From positions 1,054,001-1,118,000 of the forward strand of contig CAVVOX010000002.1 of the NCBI GenBank assembly GCA_963749875.1: a stretch of 64,000 nucleotides of DNA. The letters are read 5' to 3'. This DNA comes from JAHQVI01 sp963749875 (lineage in GTDB: Bacteria > Pseudomonadota > Alphaproteobacteria > Rhizobiales > Rhodomicrobiaceae). This document shows, in pieces, positions 42,820 to 51,878 of the stretch; the first letter of the stretch is position 1, and each line of letters begins with the position of its first letter. Position numbers and translations under genes: made by a program. The notes below the pieces were generated by a model, which did no database searches, had not been told where the DNA came from, and saw only the letters and a program-made list of their open reading frames with translations.

Positions 42820-43656
42820 ATGGCACTCAAGACCTATAATCCGACATCGCCGGGCCGCCGCCAGCTCGTGCTGGTGGATCGCTCTGAGCTCTGGAAAGGC
42901 AAGCCGGTCAAGAAACTGACCGAAGGCCGGCCCGAAAAGGCCGGGCGCAACAATTACGGCCGGATAACCGCGCGCCGGCGGGGCGGCGGCCATAAGAAGA
43001 ATTATCGTCTGGTCGATTTCAAACGCGGCAAGCGCGATGTCGTCGCGACCGTCGAGCGGCTGGAATATGATCCGAACCGCACCGCCTTCATCGCGCTCAT
43101 CCGTTATGAAGATGGTGAGCTGGCTTATATTCTTGCGCCTCAGCGCCTGAATAGCGGCGATAAGGTCGTCTCCGGCGAACGCGTGGACGTCAAGCCGGGC
43201 AACGCCATGCCGCTCGCCAACATGCCGATCGGCACGATCGTGCACAATATCGAGATGAAGCCGGGGCGCGGCGGACAGCTTGCCCGCGCCGCAGGCTGCT
43301 ATGCGCAGCTCGCCGGACGGGACGCCGGCTATGCGATCCTCAAGCTAAGCTCGGGGGAGACCCGCATGGTCCGCGCCGAATGTATGGCAACGGTCGGGGC
43401 GGTTTCCAACCCGATCAACTCCAATGCGAGTATCGGCAAGGCGGGCCGCAAGCGCTGGCTCGGCAAACGGCCCTCGGTTCGTGGCGTGGCCATGAACCCG
43501 ATCGACCATCCGCATGGCGGCGGCGAGGGCCGGACCTCGGGCGGCCGGCATCCTGTCACGCCCTGGGGCAAGGGCACCAAGGGCATGAGAACACGCTCCA
43601 ATGCGGCGTCGGACAAATATCGGATCCGCACCCGGCATGCGAGGAAGAAGAAGTAG
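42820..43656 (+). CDS. rplB: 50S ribosomal protein L2
   Basis: A 278-residue L2 with the KTYNPTSPGRRQLVLVDRSE start. The conserved RNA-binding GNAMPLANMPIGTIVHNIEM and C-terminal NPIDHPHGGGEGRTSGGRHP, including the His required for peptidyl transfer, are present. Highly basic tail RIRTRHARKKK. Standard length. Confidence 0.98.
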   Translation: MALKTYNPTSPGRRQLVLVDRSELWKGKPVKKLTEGRPEKAGRNNYGRITARRRGGGHKKNYRLVDFKRGKRDVVATVERLEYDPNRTAFIALIRYEDGELAYILAPQRLNSGDKVVSGERVDVKPGNAMPLANMPIGTIVHNIEMKPGRGGQLARAAGCYAQLAGRDAGYAILKLSSGETRMVRAECMATVGAVSNPINSNASIGKAGRKRWLGKRPSVRGVAMNPIDHPHGGGEGRTSGGRHPVTPWGKGTKGMRTRSNAASDKYRIRTRHARKKK

Positions 43657-43665
43657 GAGACGAAA

Positions 43666-43944
43666 TTGGCACGGTCGGTCTGGAAGGGCCCGTTCGTTGA
43701 CGGGTATCTGCTGAAGAAAGCCGATAAGGCGCGGGAAGCGCGCTCGAATGCGATCATCAAGATCTGGAGCCGCCGCTCGACGGTCCTGCCGCAATTCGTC
43801 GGGCTGACCTTCGGTGTCTATAACGGCCAGAAGCATGTTCCGGTGCTGGTCAGCGAGGACATGGTCGGCCACAAATTCGGCGAGTTTTCTCCGACGCGGG
43901 CCTATTACGGCCACGGCGCGGATAAGAAGGCTAAAAGGAAGTAA
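43666..43944 (+). CDS. rpsS: 30S ribosomal protein S19
   Basis: A 92-residue S19 (RSVWKGPFVDGYLLKKADKA, STVLPQFVGLTFGVYNGQKH, GEFSPTRAYYGHGADKKAKR). The start codon is TTG, with AGGAGACGAAA just upstream; no ATG fits. It interacts with S13 in the 30S head. Confidence 0.97.
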   Translation: MARSVWKGPFVDGYLLKKADKAREARSNAIIKIWSRRSTVLPQFVGLTFGVYNGQKHVPVLVSEDMVGHKFGEFSPTRAYYGHGADKKAKRK

Positions 43945-43946
43945 GC

Positions 43947-44327
43947 ATGGGTAAGCCGAAGCGAGAGCGGTCGCTGGAGGAGAATGAGGCGCAGGCCGTG
44001 ACGCGCAATATCCGCGTGAGCCCGCAGAAGCTCAATCTCGTCGCCGCCATGATCCGCGGGCAGAAGGTGGAGAAGGCGCTCGCCGATCTCAGCTTCTCGC
44101 GCAAGCGCATCGCCATCGATGTGAAGAAGACGCTCGAATTGGCGATCGCCAACGCTGAAAACAATCACGATCTCGACGTCGACTCGCTCATCGTGAGCCA
44201 GGCCTATGTCGGCAAGAATCTGGTGATGAAGCGCTGGCGCGCCCGTGCCAGGGGCCGTATCGGCCGGATCGAGAAACCATTTTCGCAACTGACGGTCGTC
44301 GTCAAAGAAGTGCAGGAGCCCGCCTGA
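43947..44327 (+). CDS. rplV: 50S ribosomal protein L22
   Basis: A 126-residue L22: AVTRNIRVSPQKLNLVAAMI, LAIANAENNHDLDVDSLIVS and the beta-hairpin KRWRARARGRIGRIEKPFSQ, which reaches into the exit tunnel and carries macrolide-resistance positions. Its stop overlaps the rpsC start by one base. Confidence 0.97.
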   Translation: MGKPKRERSLEENEAQAVTRNIRVSPQKLNLVAAMIRGQKVEKALADLSFSRKRIAIDVKKTLELAIANAENNHDLDVDSLIVSQAYVGKNLVMKRWRARARGRIGRIEKPFSQLTVVVKEVQEPA

Positions 44328-45040
44328 TGGGACAGAAAGTCAATCCGATCGGTTTGCGGCTCGGCGTCAACCGCACCTGGGACTCGCGCTGGTATGCGGG
44401 CGGCCAGGACTATGGACGCCTGCTGCAGGAGGATCTGAAGATCCGCAAATATATTTCCAAGACGCGCCGGCAGGCCGGAATTTCAAAGATCGTCATCGAA
44501 CGTCCGCACCGGAAATGCCGGGTGACGGTCCACAGCGCGCGGCCGGGCATCCTGATCGGCAAGAAGGGCTCCGACATCGAGAAGCTGCGCGGCGAGCTGG
44601 CCGCGATGACCGACTCCGAGGTGCATCTGAACATTGTCGAGGTGCGCAAGCCGGAGGTCGACGCAACGCTTGTCGCCGAAAGTATCGCGCAGCAGCTTGA
44701 GCGGCGCGTCGCCTTCCGCCGGGCGATGAAGCGCGCCGTGCAGTCGGCGATGCGCCTGGGCGCGCTCGGCATTCGCATCAACTGCTCCGGCCGTCTTGGC
44801 GGCGCGGAAATTGCGCGCATGGAATGGTATCGCGAGGGCCGCGTTCCGCTTCACACGCTGCGCGCCAATATCGATTACGGCACGGCGCTTGCCTCGACCG
44901 CTTATGGCATCATCGGGGTCAAGGTCTGGATCTTCAAGGGCGAGATTTTCGACCACGATCCGATGGCGCAGGAGAGGATTTCGCTCGAAGCCCAGGAAGG
45001 CGGAGGCGGACGCGGACGCCGCGAGCCGGCGCAAGGCTAA
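44327..45040 (+). CDS. rpsC: 30S ribosomal protein S3
   Basis: A 237-residue S3 (MGQKVNPIGLRLGVNRTWDS). It has the type II KH motif in GILIGKKGSDIEKLRGELAA and the C-terminal domain with GRLGGAEIARMEWYREGRVP. The tail is Gly/Arg-rich (GGGGRGRREPAQG). It forms part of the mRNA entry pore. Confidence 0.98.
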   Translation: MGQKVNPIGLRLGVNRTWDSRWYAGGQDYGRLLQEDLKIRKYISKTRRQAGISKIVIERPHRKCRVTVHSARPGILIGKKGSDIEKLRGELAAMTDSEVHLNIVEVRKPEVDATLVAESIAQQLERRVAFRRAMKRAVQSAMRLGALGIRINCSGRLGGAEIARMEWYREGRVPLHTLRANIDYGTALASTAYGIIGVKVWIFKGEIFDHDPMAQERISLEAQEGGGGRGRREPAQG

Positions 45041-45063
45041 GCAAAGGATAACGGTCCAGACAG

Positions 45064-45498
45064 ATGCTGCAACCGAAACGGACAAAATTCCGCAAGGCTC
45101 ACAAAGGGCGCATCCGCGGCAATGCGAAAGCCGGATACGAGCTGAATTTCGGCTCGCATGGGCTGAAGGCGCTGGAGCCGGAGCGGGTGACCGCGCGTCA
45201 GATTGAGGCGGCGCGGCGCGCCATCACGCGCCAGATGAAGCGCGCCGGGCGCGTCTGGATCCGCATCTTTCCCGATCTGCCGGTTTCGAAAAAGCCGATC
45301 GAGGTGCGCATGGGCAAGGGTAAGGGTGCGCCGGAATTCTGGGCGTGCCGGGTGAAGCCGGGTCGCATCATGTTCGAGATCGACGGCGTGCCCGATCCGA
45401 TCGCGCGTGAAGCGCTGCGTCTCGGCGCGGCGAAGCTGCCGATCAAGACGCGCGTCATTGCACGGTTTGGCGAGGTCTCGACCGGAGGAAAGGCGTGA
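45064..45498 (+). CDS. rplP: 50S ribosomal protein L16
   Basis: A 144-residue L16 (MLQPKRTKFRKAHKGRIRGN, RMGKGKGAPEFWACRVKPGR). It lies near the A-site. Slightly longer than the 137-residue average because of a variable C-terminus. Its stop overlaps rpmC. Confidence 0.97.
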   Translation: MLQPKRTKFRKAHKGRIRGNAKAGYELNFGSHGLKALEPERVTARQIEAARRAITRQMKRAGRVWIRIFPDLPVSKKPIEVRMGKGKGAPEFWACRVKPGRIMFEIDGVPDPIAREALRLGAAKLPIKTRVIARFGEVSTGGKA

Positions 45499-45710
45499 GC
45501 GAGATGAAGCTGAGCGAAATCCGAGATCTGACGCCCGATCAGCTTCGCGATGAGCTGGTCAAGCTGAAGCGCGAGCAATTCAATCTGCGCTTTCAGAAGG
45601 CGACGGGACAGCTGGCGAATACGGCGCGGGTGCGCGAGGTTCGCCGGACGATTGCGAAGATCAAAACGGTTGAGCGCGAGAAGCAGCGCGCTCCCCAAAG
45701 CGCGACATAG
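45495..45710 (+). CDS. rpmC: 50S ribosomal protein L29
   Basis: A 71-residue L29 (KLSEIRDLTPDQLRDELVKL, REQFNLRFQKATGQLANTAR). The start is a GTG overlapping the rplP TGA (GTGA), with GGAGG upstream; an ATG three codons later is the alternative. It contacts SRP and trigger factor at the tunnel exit. Confidence 0.95.
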   Translation: MSEMKLSEIRDLTPDQLRDELVKLKREQFNLRFQKATGQLANTARVREVRRTIAKIKTVEREKQRAPQSAT

Positions 45711-45721
45711 AGGCCTAGACC

Positions 45722-45967
45722 ATGCCGAAACGGATTCTTCAAGGTGTTGTAGTGTCGGACAAGAACGACAAGACGGTCGTCGTCCAGATCGAGCGCCGCT
45801 TTACGCATCCGGTTCTGAAAAAGACGGTGCGCCTGACCAAGAAATACCATGCGCATGACGAGGCCAATGCCTGCAAGCAGGGCGATGTCGTCCGGATCGA
45901 GGAATGCGCACCGGTTTCGAAGAAGAAGAAGTGGATCGTGATACCGCAGGCCGGCGCAGAGAGCTGA
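45722..45967 (+). CDS. rpsQ: 30S ribosomal protein S17
   Basis: An 81-residue S17 (PKRILQGVVVSDKNDKTVVV, RRFTHPVLKKTVRLTKKYHA, HDEANACKQGDVVRIEECAP). OB-fold protein of the 30S body. Its TGA overlaps an ATG that begins a nine-codon frame of doubtful meaning. An inverted repeat CTCCGG/CCGGAG lies in the 85-nt gap before rplN. Confidence 0.97.
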   Translation: MPKRILQGVVVSDKNDKTVVVQIERRFTHPVLKKTVRLTKKYHAHDEANACKQGDVVRIEECAPVSKKKKWIVIPQAGAES

Positions 45968-46052
45968 TGGCGGCCAAGGACAAGACGAGAATGTAACCCC
46001 GCGCGCGACCTCCGGTCCAGCGCGACCGGGCCGGAGTGATAAGGGCAGTCAG

Positions 46053-46421
46053 ATGATTCAGATGCAGACCAATTTGGATGTCGCCGATAATTCGGGCGCC
46101 CGCCGCGTGCAATGCATAAAGGTCCTGGGCGGCTCGAAGCGGCGTTTCGCGACGGTGGGAGACATCATCGTGGTGTCCGTCAAGGAAGCCATTCCGCGCG
46201 GGCGCGTAAAAAAGGGGCAGGTGATGAAGGCGGTGATCGTGCGGACGGCGAAAGGCTTGCGGCGCGCCGATGGCAGCCTGATCCGTTTCGACCGCAATGC
46301 GGCGGTTCTGATCAACAATAATAAGGAGCCGATCGGAACGCGCATTTTCGGCCCGGTGCCGCGTGAGCTGCGTGCCCGGCAGCATATGAAGATCATCTCG
46401 CTGGCCCCAGAGGTGCTCTGA
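46053..46421 (+). CDS. rplN: 50S ribosomal protein L14
   Basis: A 122-residue L14 (MIQMQTNLDVADNSGARRVQ, GRVKKGQVMKAVIVRTAKGL). It binds 23S rRNA at the subunit interface and is the target of RsfS silencing. Marks the start of the spc-type gene order. Its stop overlaps rplX by one base. Confidence 0.97.
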   Translation: MIQMQTNLDVADNSGARRVQCIKVLGGSKRRFATVGDIIVVSVKEAIPRGRVKKGQVMKAVIVRTAKGLRRADGSLIRFDRNAAVLINNNKEPIGTRIFGPVPRELRARQHMKIISLAPEVL

Positions 46422-46741
46422 TGGCGAAGCTGAAGATCAAAAAGGGCGACAATGTCGTCGTTCTGACCGGACGGGACAAGGGCAAGCACGGCCAAATCGT
46501 GAAAGTCCTTCCGGCCGAGAACAAGGTGGTTGTGCAGGGCGTCAATCTCGTCAGGCGGCACCAGAAGCAGACACCAAGCCAGCAAGGCGGGATTATCTCG
46601 AAGGAGGCGCCGGTGCATGTCTCCAATCTCGCAATCGAAGACCCAAAGGATGGGGAAGCGACGCGGGTCGGCTACAAATTTTTGGACGACGGGCGCAAGG
46701 TTCGATTTGCCAAGCGCTCGGGAGAATTGATCGATGAGTGA
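46421..46741 (+). CDS. rplX: 50S ribosomal protein L24
   Basis: A 106-residue L24 with the KOW motif VVVLTGRDKGKHGQIVKVLP and the tail KVRFAKRSGELIDE. An assembly-initiator protein of the 50S subunit. It overlaps rplE by 8 nt. Confidence 0.97.
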   Translation: MAKLKIKKGDNVVVLTGRDKGKHGQIVKVLPAENKVVVQGVNLVRRHQKQTPSQQGGIISKEAPVHVSNLAIEDPKDGEATRVGYKFLDDGRKVRFAKRSGELIDE

Positions 46742-47294
46742 GGCTGAAACCTACGTCCCGCGGCTGAAGACCCATTATCTTGAGCGGGTGCGGCCGGCGC
46801 TGACCGAGGAGTTCAAATATGAGAACCCGATGCAGGTTCCGGCGCTGGAGAAGATTGTGCTCAATATGGGCGTCGGCGAGGCCGTGGCCGACCGCAAGAA
46901 GGTCGATTCCGCCGCGCGCGACCTGGCGCTGATCTCCGGCCAGAAGCCGGTTCTGACCAAGGCGCGCAAGTCGATCTCCACCTTCAAGCTGCGCGACGGC
47001 ATGCCGATCGGCGCGAAGGTCACGCTGCGGCGCTCGCGCATGTTCGATTTTCTGGACCGGCTGGTCACCATCGCCCTGCCGCGCGTGAAGGACTTTCGCG
47101 GCCTCAATCCGAAGAGCTTCGACGGCCGCGGCAACTACGCTCTGGGCATCAAGGAGCACATCGTCTTTCCCGAGATCGATTACGACAAGGTGGAATCGAT
47201 CTGGGGCATGGACATCATCGTCTGCACGACGGCCCGGAGCGACGACGAGGCGCGGGCTCTCTTGGGACATTTCAACTTTCCGTTCCGCAAATAG
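46734..47294 (+). CDS. rplE: 50S ribosomal protein L5
   Basis: A 186-residue L5 (NPMQVPALEKIVLNMGVGEA, GQKPVLTKARKSISTFKLRD, FDGRGNYALGIKEHIVFPEI). It binds 5S rRNA in the central protuberance. Standard length. Confidence 0.98.
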   Translation: MSEAETYVPRLKTHYLERVRPALTEEFKYENPMQVPALEKIVLNMGVGEAVADRKKVDSAARDLALISGQKPVLTKARKSISTFKLRDGMPIGAKVTLRRSRMFDFLDRLVTIALPRVKDFRGLNPKSFDGRGNYALGIKEHIVFPEIDYDKVESIWGMDIIVCTTARSDDEARALLGHFNFPFRK

Positions 47295-47331
47295 GTTAGA
47301 CCGATAGAGGCGGACGAGGAGAACAGGCAAG

Positions 47332-47637
47332 ATGGCAAAAACGAGCATGGTTGAGCGCAATCTGAAGCGCCGAAAGCTCGCAAAAAAATACGCGTCGCGC
47401 AGAGCGGCTCTGAAGGCCGTGGCCGAGGACCAGACCCTGCCCGCCGAGGAGCGGTTCCAGGCCCGGCTGAAGCTGGCCGAGCTGCCGCGCAACTCCGCCC
47501 CGAGCCGCATCCGCAATCGCTGCGAGGTGAGCGGCCGTCCGCGCGGCTATTACCGCAAGCTTCGGATGTCGCGCGTCGCGCTCCGTGAACTCACCTCGAA
47601 CGGGCTGATCCCGGGCATGGTCAAATCGAGCTGGTAG
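47332..47637 (+). CDS. rpsN: 30S ribosomal protein S14, zinc-independent form
   Basis: A 101-residue S14 (MAKTSMVERNLKRRKLAKKY, RIRNRCEVSGRPRGYYRKLR). It has the long form with only one of the Cys that make up the zinc ribbon of the short form, so it does not depend on zinc. Confidence 0.97.
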   Translation: MAKTSMVERNLKRRKLAKKYASRRAALKAVAEDQTLPAEERFQARLKLAELPRNSAPSRIRNRCEVSGRPRGYYRKLRMSRVALRELTSNGLIPGMVKSSW

Positions 47638-47646
47638 GGGAATTCG

Positions 47647-48045
47647 ATGAATTTTTCAGACCCCTTGGGCGATATGCTCACGCGGATCCGGAATGCACAG
47701 ATGAGGAGCCGGCCGAAAGTGTCGACCCCGGCCTCGAAGCTGCGCGAGCGGGTGCTTGAAGTCATGAAGGACGAGGGCTACATCCGTGGTTTCTCCCGCA
47801 TCGATTATCAGGACGGCAAGTCCGAGATCGAAATCGAGCTGAAATATTTCGACGGCAAGCCGGTCATTCGCGATGTGAAGCGCATTTCCACGCCGGGGCG
47901 GCGGGTCTACTCCTCTGTCGGGGACCTGCCGACGGTCGCGAACGGGCTTGGCGTGGCGATCCTGTCGACATCCAAAGGCGTGATGTCCGATAGCCGCGCA
48001 AGGCTCGAGAATGTCGGCGGCGAGGTTCTGTGCAGCATTTTCTAA
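47647..48045 (+). CDS. rpsH: 30S ribosomal protein S8
   Basis: A 132-residue S8 (MNFSDPLGDMLTRIRNAQMR, RRVYSSVGDLPTVANGLGVA, GVMSDSRARLENVGGEVLCS). In Escherichia coli S8 is the feedback repressor of the spc operon. No obvious S8-type helix is visible near rplE here. Confidence 0.97.
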   Translation: MNFSDPLGDMLTRIRNAQMRSRPKVSTPASKLRERVLEVMKDEGYIRGFSRIDYQDGKSEIEIELKYFDGKPVIRDVKRISTPGRRVYSSVGDLPTVANGLGVAILSTSKGVMSDSRARLENVGGEVLCSIF

Positions 48046-48088
48046 TCTGAAGCAGGCGGCGCCTGCCATGAGATGAAAGGCTTGGACG

Positions 48089-48625
48089 ATGTCCAGGATT
48101 GGGAAAAAACCGGTTCCGTTGCCAAAGGGCGTGACCGCTGAGATCGACGGGCAGCATGTCTCGGTCAAAGGGCCGAAGGGCACCTTGGCCTTGACGCTGG
48201 TCGATGACGTCACGGTCAAGCTGGGCGATGACGGGATCGAAGTCGCGCCGCGCGACGAGAGTAAACGCGCCCGCTCGATGTGGGGGATGTCCCGCTCTCT
48301 GGTCGCCAATCTCGTGACCGGCGTGTCGGACGGTTTCACAAGGACGCTCGAAATCAACGGCGTCGGCTATCGCGCCGCGCTGCGGGGCAAGGAGCTCCAG
48401 CTTCAGCTCGGCTATAGCCACGACGTGCTCTATCCGATCCCGGAGGGCATCCAGATTCAGTGCCCGAAGCCGACCGAGATCGTGATCAGCGGCATCGATC
48501 GGACCCAGGTCGGCCAGGTGGCGGCTGAAATCCGCAGCTATCGCCGGCCGGAGCCCTATAAGGGCAAGGGCGTCAAATATTCGGACGAGACGATCTTCCG
48601 CAAGGAAGGCAAGAAGAAGAAATAG
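48089..48625 (+). CDS. rplF: 50S ribosomal protein L6
   Basis: A 178-residue L6 (MSRIGKKPVPLPKGVTAEID, VSDGFTRTLEINGVGYRAAL, PEPYKGKGVKYSDETIFRKE). Duplicated domain protein near the sarcin-ricin loop. The tail is Lys-rich. Confidence 0.97.
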   Translation: MSRIGKKPVPLPKGVTAEIDGQHVSVKGPKGTLALTLVDDVTVKLGDDGIEVAPRDESKRARSMWGMSRSLVANLVTGVSDGFTRTLEINGVGYRAALRGKELQLQLGYSHDVLYPIPEGIQIQCPKPTEIVISGIDRTQVGQVAAEIRSYRRPEPYKGKGVKYSDETIFRKEGKKKK

Positions 48626-48636
48626 TGGAGAGCGCA

Positions 48637-48996
48637 ATGGGCGCCGATACCAGTTTTAAACGCCGGAAGCTCCGCGTTCGCAAGACTGTCAGAAAGGCGG
48701 CGAATGGGCGGCCGCGTCTGTCGGTCTTCCGCTCCTCGAAGCATATCTATGCGCAGATCATCGACGATTCGGAGGGCCGGACGCTCGCTGCGGCGTCCTC
48801 GCTCGAGAAGGAACTGTCCGCAGGGCTGAAGACCGGCGCCGGCAAGGCCGCTGCGACCGAGGTCGGCAAGCTGGTGGCGAAGCGCGCGCAGGAGGCCGGC
48901 GTCAACGAGGTCATCTTCGACCGCGGCGGTTATATCTATCATGGCCGGATCAAGGCGCTGGCCGATGCCGCGCGCGAGAGCGGGCTGAAATTCTGA
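48637..48996 (+). CDS. rplR: 50S ribosomal protein L18
   Basis: A 119-residue L18 (KRRKLRVRKTVRKAANGRPR, LSVFRSSKHIYAQIIDDSEG, GVNEVIFDRGGYIYHGRIKA). It binds 5S rRNA. The ATG (MGADTSF) was preferred to a GTG four codons earlier because GTGGAGAGC provides its ribosome-binding site. Confidence 0.97.
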   Translation: MGADTSFKRRKLRVRKTVRKAANGRPRLSVFRSSKHIYAQIIDDSEGRTLAAASSLEKELSAGLKTGAGKAAATEVGKLVAKRAQEAGVNEVIFDRGGYIYHGRIKALADAARESGLKF

Positions 48997-49030
48997 CATT
49001 CATCTTATCGACGAGACGGAAGGAAAAACA

Positions 49031-49603
49031 GTGGCGCGAGCACTACGAGATCGGGACCGGGACCGCGACGACCGCGACAGCGAATTCGTCGACAAGCTCG
49101 TCCATATCAACCGCGTGGCGAAGGTGGTGAAGGGCGGACGGCGCTTCGGGTTCGCCGCGCTCGTCGTCGTCGGCGACCAGAAGGGCAGGGTCGGCTTCGG
49201 CCACGGCAAAGCCCGCGAGGTTCCCGAAGCGATCCGCAAAGCAACGGACTCAGCCAAGCGCAATCTCATCAAGGTGCCTTTGCGCGAGGGCCGGACACTG
49301 CATCACGACGTCACCGGACATCATGGCGCGGGACGGGTTGTGCTGCGCGCAGCGCCCCCCGGCACCGGCATCATTGCCGGCGGCCCGATGCGCGCCGTGT
49401 TCGAGACGCTCGGCATTCAGGACGTGGTTGCGAAATCGCTCGGCACGTCCAACCCCTACAATATGGTGCGCGCCACTTTTGACGCGCTGCAGGTTGAGGA
49501 CAGCCCGCGCACGGTCGCCGCGCGCCGGGGCAAGAAGGTGAGCGAGATCGTCGCCCGCCGCCGTGACTCGGCCGAAGGTATGACGGTCACGCAAGAGGCA
49601 TAA
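49031..49603 (+). CDS. rpsE: 30S ribosomal protein S5
   Basis: A 190-residue S5 with a GTG start. The core is standard (VHINRVAKVVKGGRRFGFAA, APPGTGIIAGGPMRAVFETL). The N-terminus carries a short repetitive Arg/Asp segment (RDRDRDRDDRDSE), a low-complexity extension seen in some alphaproteobacteria. It helps decoding fidelity and mRNA unwinding. Confidence 0.97.
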   Translation: MARALRDRDRDRDDRDSEFVDKLVHINRVAKVVKGGRRFGFAALVVVGDQKGRVGFGHGKAREVPEAIRKATDSAKRNLIKVPLREGRTLHHDVTGHHGAGRVVLRAAPPGTGIIAGGPMRAVFETLGIQDVVAKSLGTSNPYNMVRATFDALQVEDSPRTVAARRGKKVSEIVARRRDSAEGMTVTQEA

Positions 49604-49623
49604 GGCGCCTGAGGGATCGAGCA

Positions 49624-49833
49624 ATGGCTGAAAAGGCGAAATCGAAGGGCAAGACCATGGTGATCGAGCAGATCGGCAGCCCGATCCGGCGTCCCGCGCA
49701 CCAGCGCCAGACCTTGATCGGTCTTGGCCTCAACAAGATGCATCGGCGCCGGACTGTCCCCGACAATCCCGCTGTCCGCGGTATGGTGGCGAAGGTGTCG
49801 CATCTGGTGCGGATCGTCGAGGAACAGGCTTGA
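49624..49833 (+). CDS. rpmD: 50S ribosomal protein L30
   Basis: A 69-residue L30 (MVIEQIGSPIRRPAHQRQTL, IGLGLNKMHRRRTVPDNPAV). Small 23S-binding protein. A 10-residue Lys-rich leader precedes the core. Confidence 0.95.
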   Translation: MAEKAKSKGKTMVIEQIGSPIRRPAHQRQTLIGLGLNKMHRRRTVPDNPAVRGMVAKVSHLVRIVEEQA

Positions 49834-49874
49834 GATAGCCTTCCATAGCATTCGAATGGGATTGGAGCATGCAC

Positions 49875-50393
49875 ATGCAGCTCAATGAGTTGAAAGACAA
49901 TGACGGTGCCATGAAGGCGCGCAAACGTCTCGGGCGCGGGGTCGGGTCAGGGCTCGGCAAGACGGCAGGCCGTGGTCAGAAGGGCCAGAGGTCGCGGTCG
50001 GGCGTTGCGATCAACGGCTTCGAAGGCGGCCAGAACCCGATCCATATGCGTCTGCCAAAGCGCGGCTTCAACAAGCCGTTCCGCCTGAAATTCGCCGCGC
50101 TCAATCTCGATCAGCTGCAGGCCGCGATCGATGCGGGCAAGCTCGACACGGCAAATCCGATCGATGGCAAAGCGCTGGTTGCCGCCGGCGTCGTGCGGCG
50201 CGCGCATGACGGCGTCCGCCTGCTCGGACGCGGCGCTCTGAAGGCGAAAGTCGCGTTGGAGGTTGCCGGCGCGAGCGCGAGCGCGGTCAAGGCGGTCGAA
50301 GCCGCCGGGGGAAGCATCAAGGTCACACCGCCGGTCAAGAAATCGGAAGCCGAGGAAGGCCAGGCGAAAAAGGGCAAGAAGGCTGCTAAATGA
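49875..50393 (+). CDS. rplO: 50S ribosomal protein L15
   Basis: A 172-residue L15 (KRLGRGVGSGLGKTAGRGQK, GFEGGQNPIHMRLPKRGFNK, KVALEVAGASASAVKAVEAA). The second of two close ATGs is preferred, because GGAG is 7 nt before it and only 1 nt before the first. A Lys-rich tail of about 20 residues is extra to the core. Confidence 0.95.
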   Translation: MQLNELKDNDGAMKARKRLGRGVGSGLGKTAGRGQKGQRSRSGVAINGFEGGQNPIHMRLPKRGFNKPFRLKFAALNLDQLQAAIDAGKLDTANPIDGKALVAAGVVRRAHDGVRLLGRGALKAKVALEVAGASASAVKAVEAAGGSIKVTPPVKKSEAEEGQAKKGKKAAK

Positions 50394-50546
50394 ATCCGGC
50401 AGCGGTAAATCCGGGCCGCCGCCTGAGGCGCGCCTTTTGATCCGCGCGCCGGAAGACCATATGCAGGGGCAGACGATCTTCGCATTTCGCGGCAGGAGCA
50501 GCTTGGAAGCATCGGCGGGGCTCCGCTTGAATTTGGAGTATATCTA

Positions 50547-51878
50547 ATGGTTTCGGCCGCAGAGCAGCTCGCCGCCAATCTGAACTTTTCGGCATTCGCC
50601 AAGGCCGAGGAGCTGAAGAAGCGCCTGTGGTTCACCCTTGGCGCGCTTCTCGTCTATCGGCTCGGCACCTATATCCCGCTGCCGGGGATCAATCCGGAGG
50701 CGCTCGCCGAGCTCGTTAAGCAAAATCAATCGGGCATCTTAGGGCTGTTCAACGCCTTTTCGGGCGGCGCCGTCGGGCGCATGGCGATCTTTGCGCTCAA
50801 TATCATGCCCTACATCTCGGCCTCGATTATCGTGCAGATTCTGACGACGGTCTCGCCGCATCTGGAACAGCTCAAGAAAGAGGGCGAAACCGGCCGCAAG
50901 CAGATCAACCAGTATACGCGCTACGGCACCGTCATTCTTGCAACCGTTCAAGGTTATGGCCTTGCCGTCGGCCTGCAGAGCGCGGGCTCGATCGTGACCA
51001 ATCCGGGGTGGTTCTTTCAGCTGACGACCGTTATCACGCTGGTCGGCGGAACCGTGTTTTTGATGTGGCTTGGTGAACAGATCACGGCGCGCGGCGTCGG
51101 CAACGGCATTTCGCTGATCATTTTCGCCGGCATTATCGCCAATCTGCCGACCGCGCTTGCCGGCACCCTCGAACTGAGCCGGCAGGGGGCAATGTCGGCG
51201 GGCCTCATCGTCATGCTGTTCTTCGGCGGGATCGCCGTCATTGGCTTCATCGTTTTCATGGAGCGCGCCCAGCGCCGGCTGCTGGTTCAGTATCCCAAGC
51301 GCCAGATCGGCAATAAGATGTTCCAGGGCGACAGCTCGCATCTACCGCTGAAGCTGAATACTGCCGGCGTCATTCCGCCGATTTTTGCCTCATCGCTGCT
51401 GCTGGCGCCGATCTCTATCGCGCAGTTCTCGGGCGGTGGCGGTCCGGATTGGCTGAATACGGTTACGGCGCTGCTTGGCCGTGGTCAGCCGCTGTTCTTG
51501 CTGCTCTACATTACCGGCATCGTCTTCTTCGCCTTCTTCTATACGTCGATTGTCTTCAATCCAAAGGACACGGCTGACAATCTGAAGAAATATGGCGGCT
51601 TCATTCCGGGCATCCGGCCCGGCGATCGAACGGCGGAATATATCGACTATGTGCTGACGCGCATTACGGTTATCGGGGCGGCCTATCTGGCGGCGATCTG
51701 CGTGTTGCCGGAGCTATTGATTTCTTCGGCCGGCGTGCCCTTCTATTTGGGCGGCACTTCGCTCCTCATCGTCGTCAGCGTGACGATGGATACGGTCGCT
51801 CAGATACAAAGTCACTTGCTCGCGCACCAATATGAAGGCCTAATTAAGAAGGCCAAGTTGAGGGGAGCGAAGCGGTAA
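50547..51878 (+). CDS. secY: Protein translocase subunit SecY
   Basis: The 443-residue channel protein has ten membrane helices. Landmarks are RLGTYIPLPGINPEALAELV, the plug region GGAVGRMAIFALNIMPYISA, GIGNGISL-type VGNGISLIIFAGIIANLPTA, and the cytoplasmic loop ERAQRRLLVQYPKRQIGNKM. It forms the Sec translocon with SecE and SecG. The 150-nt gap after rplO is non-coding. It shares one base with the adk start. Confidence 0.97.
   Translation: MVSAAEQLAANLNFSAFAKAEELKKRLWFTLGALLVYRLGTYIPLPGINPEALAELVKQNQSGILGLFNAFSGGAVGRMAIFALNIMPYISASIIVQILTTVSPHLEQLKKEGETGRKQINQYTRYGTVILATVQGYGLAVGLQSAGSIVTNPGWFFQLTTVITLVGGTVFLMWLGEQITARGVGNGISLIIFAGIIANLPTALAGTLELSRQGAMSAGLIVMLFFGGIAVIGFIVFMERAQRRLLVQYPKRQIGNKMFQGDSSHLPLKLNTAGVIPPIFASSLLLAPISIAQFSGGGGPDWLNTVTALLGRGQPLFLLLYITGIVFFAFFYTSIVFNPKDTADNLKKYGGFIPGIRPGDRTAEYIDYVLTRITVIGAAYLAAICVLPELLISSAGVPFYLGGTSLLIVVSVTMDTVAQIQSHLLAHQYEGLIKKAKLRGAKR

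Noticed and set aside
45967..45996. Nine-codon frame MAAKDKTRM overlapping the rpsQ stop (ATGA)
   Set aside because: Too short to support as a gene; overlap could be chance and there is no Shine-Dalgarno dedicated to it.
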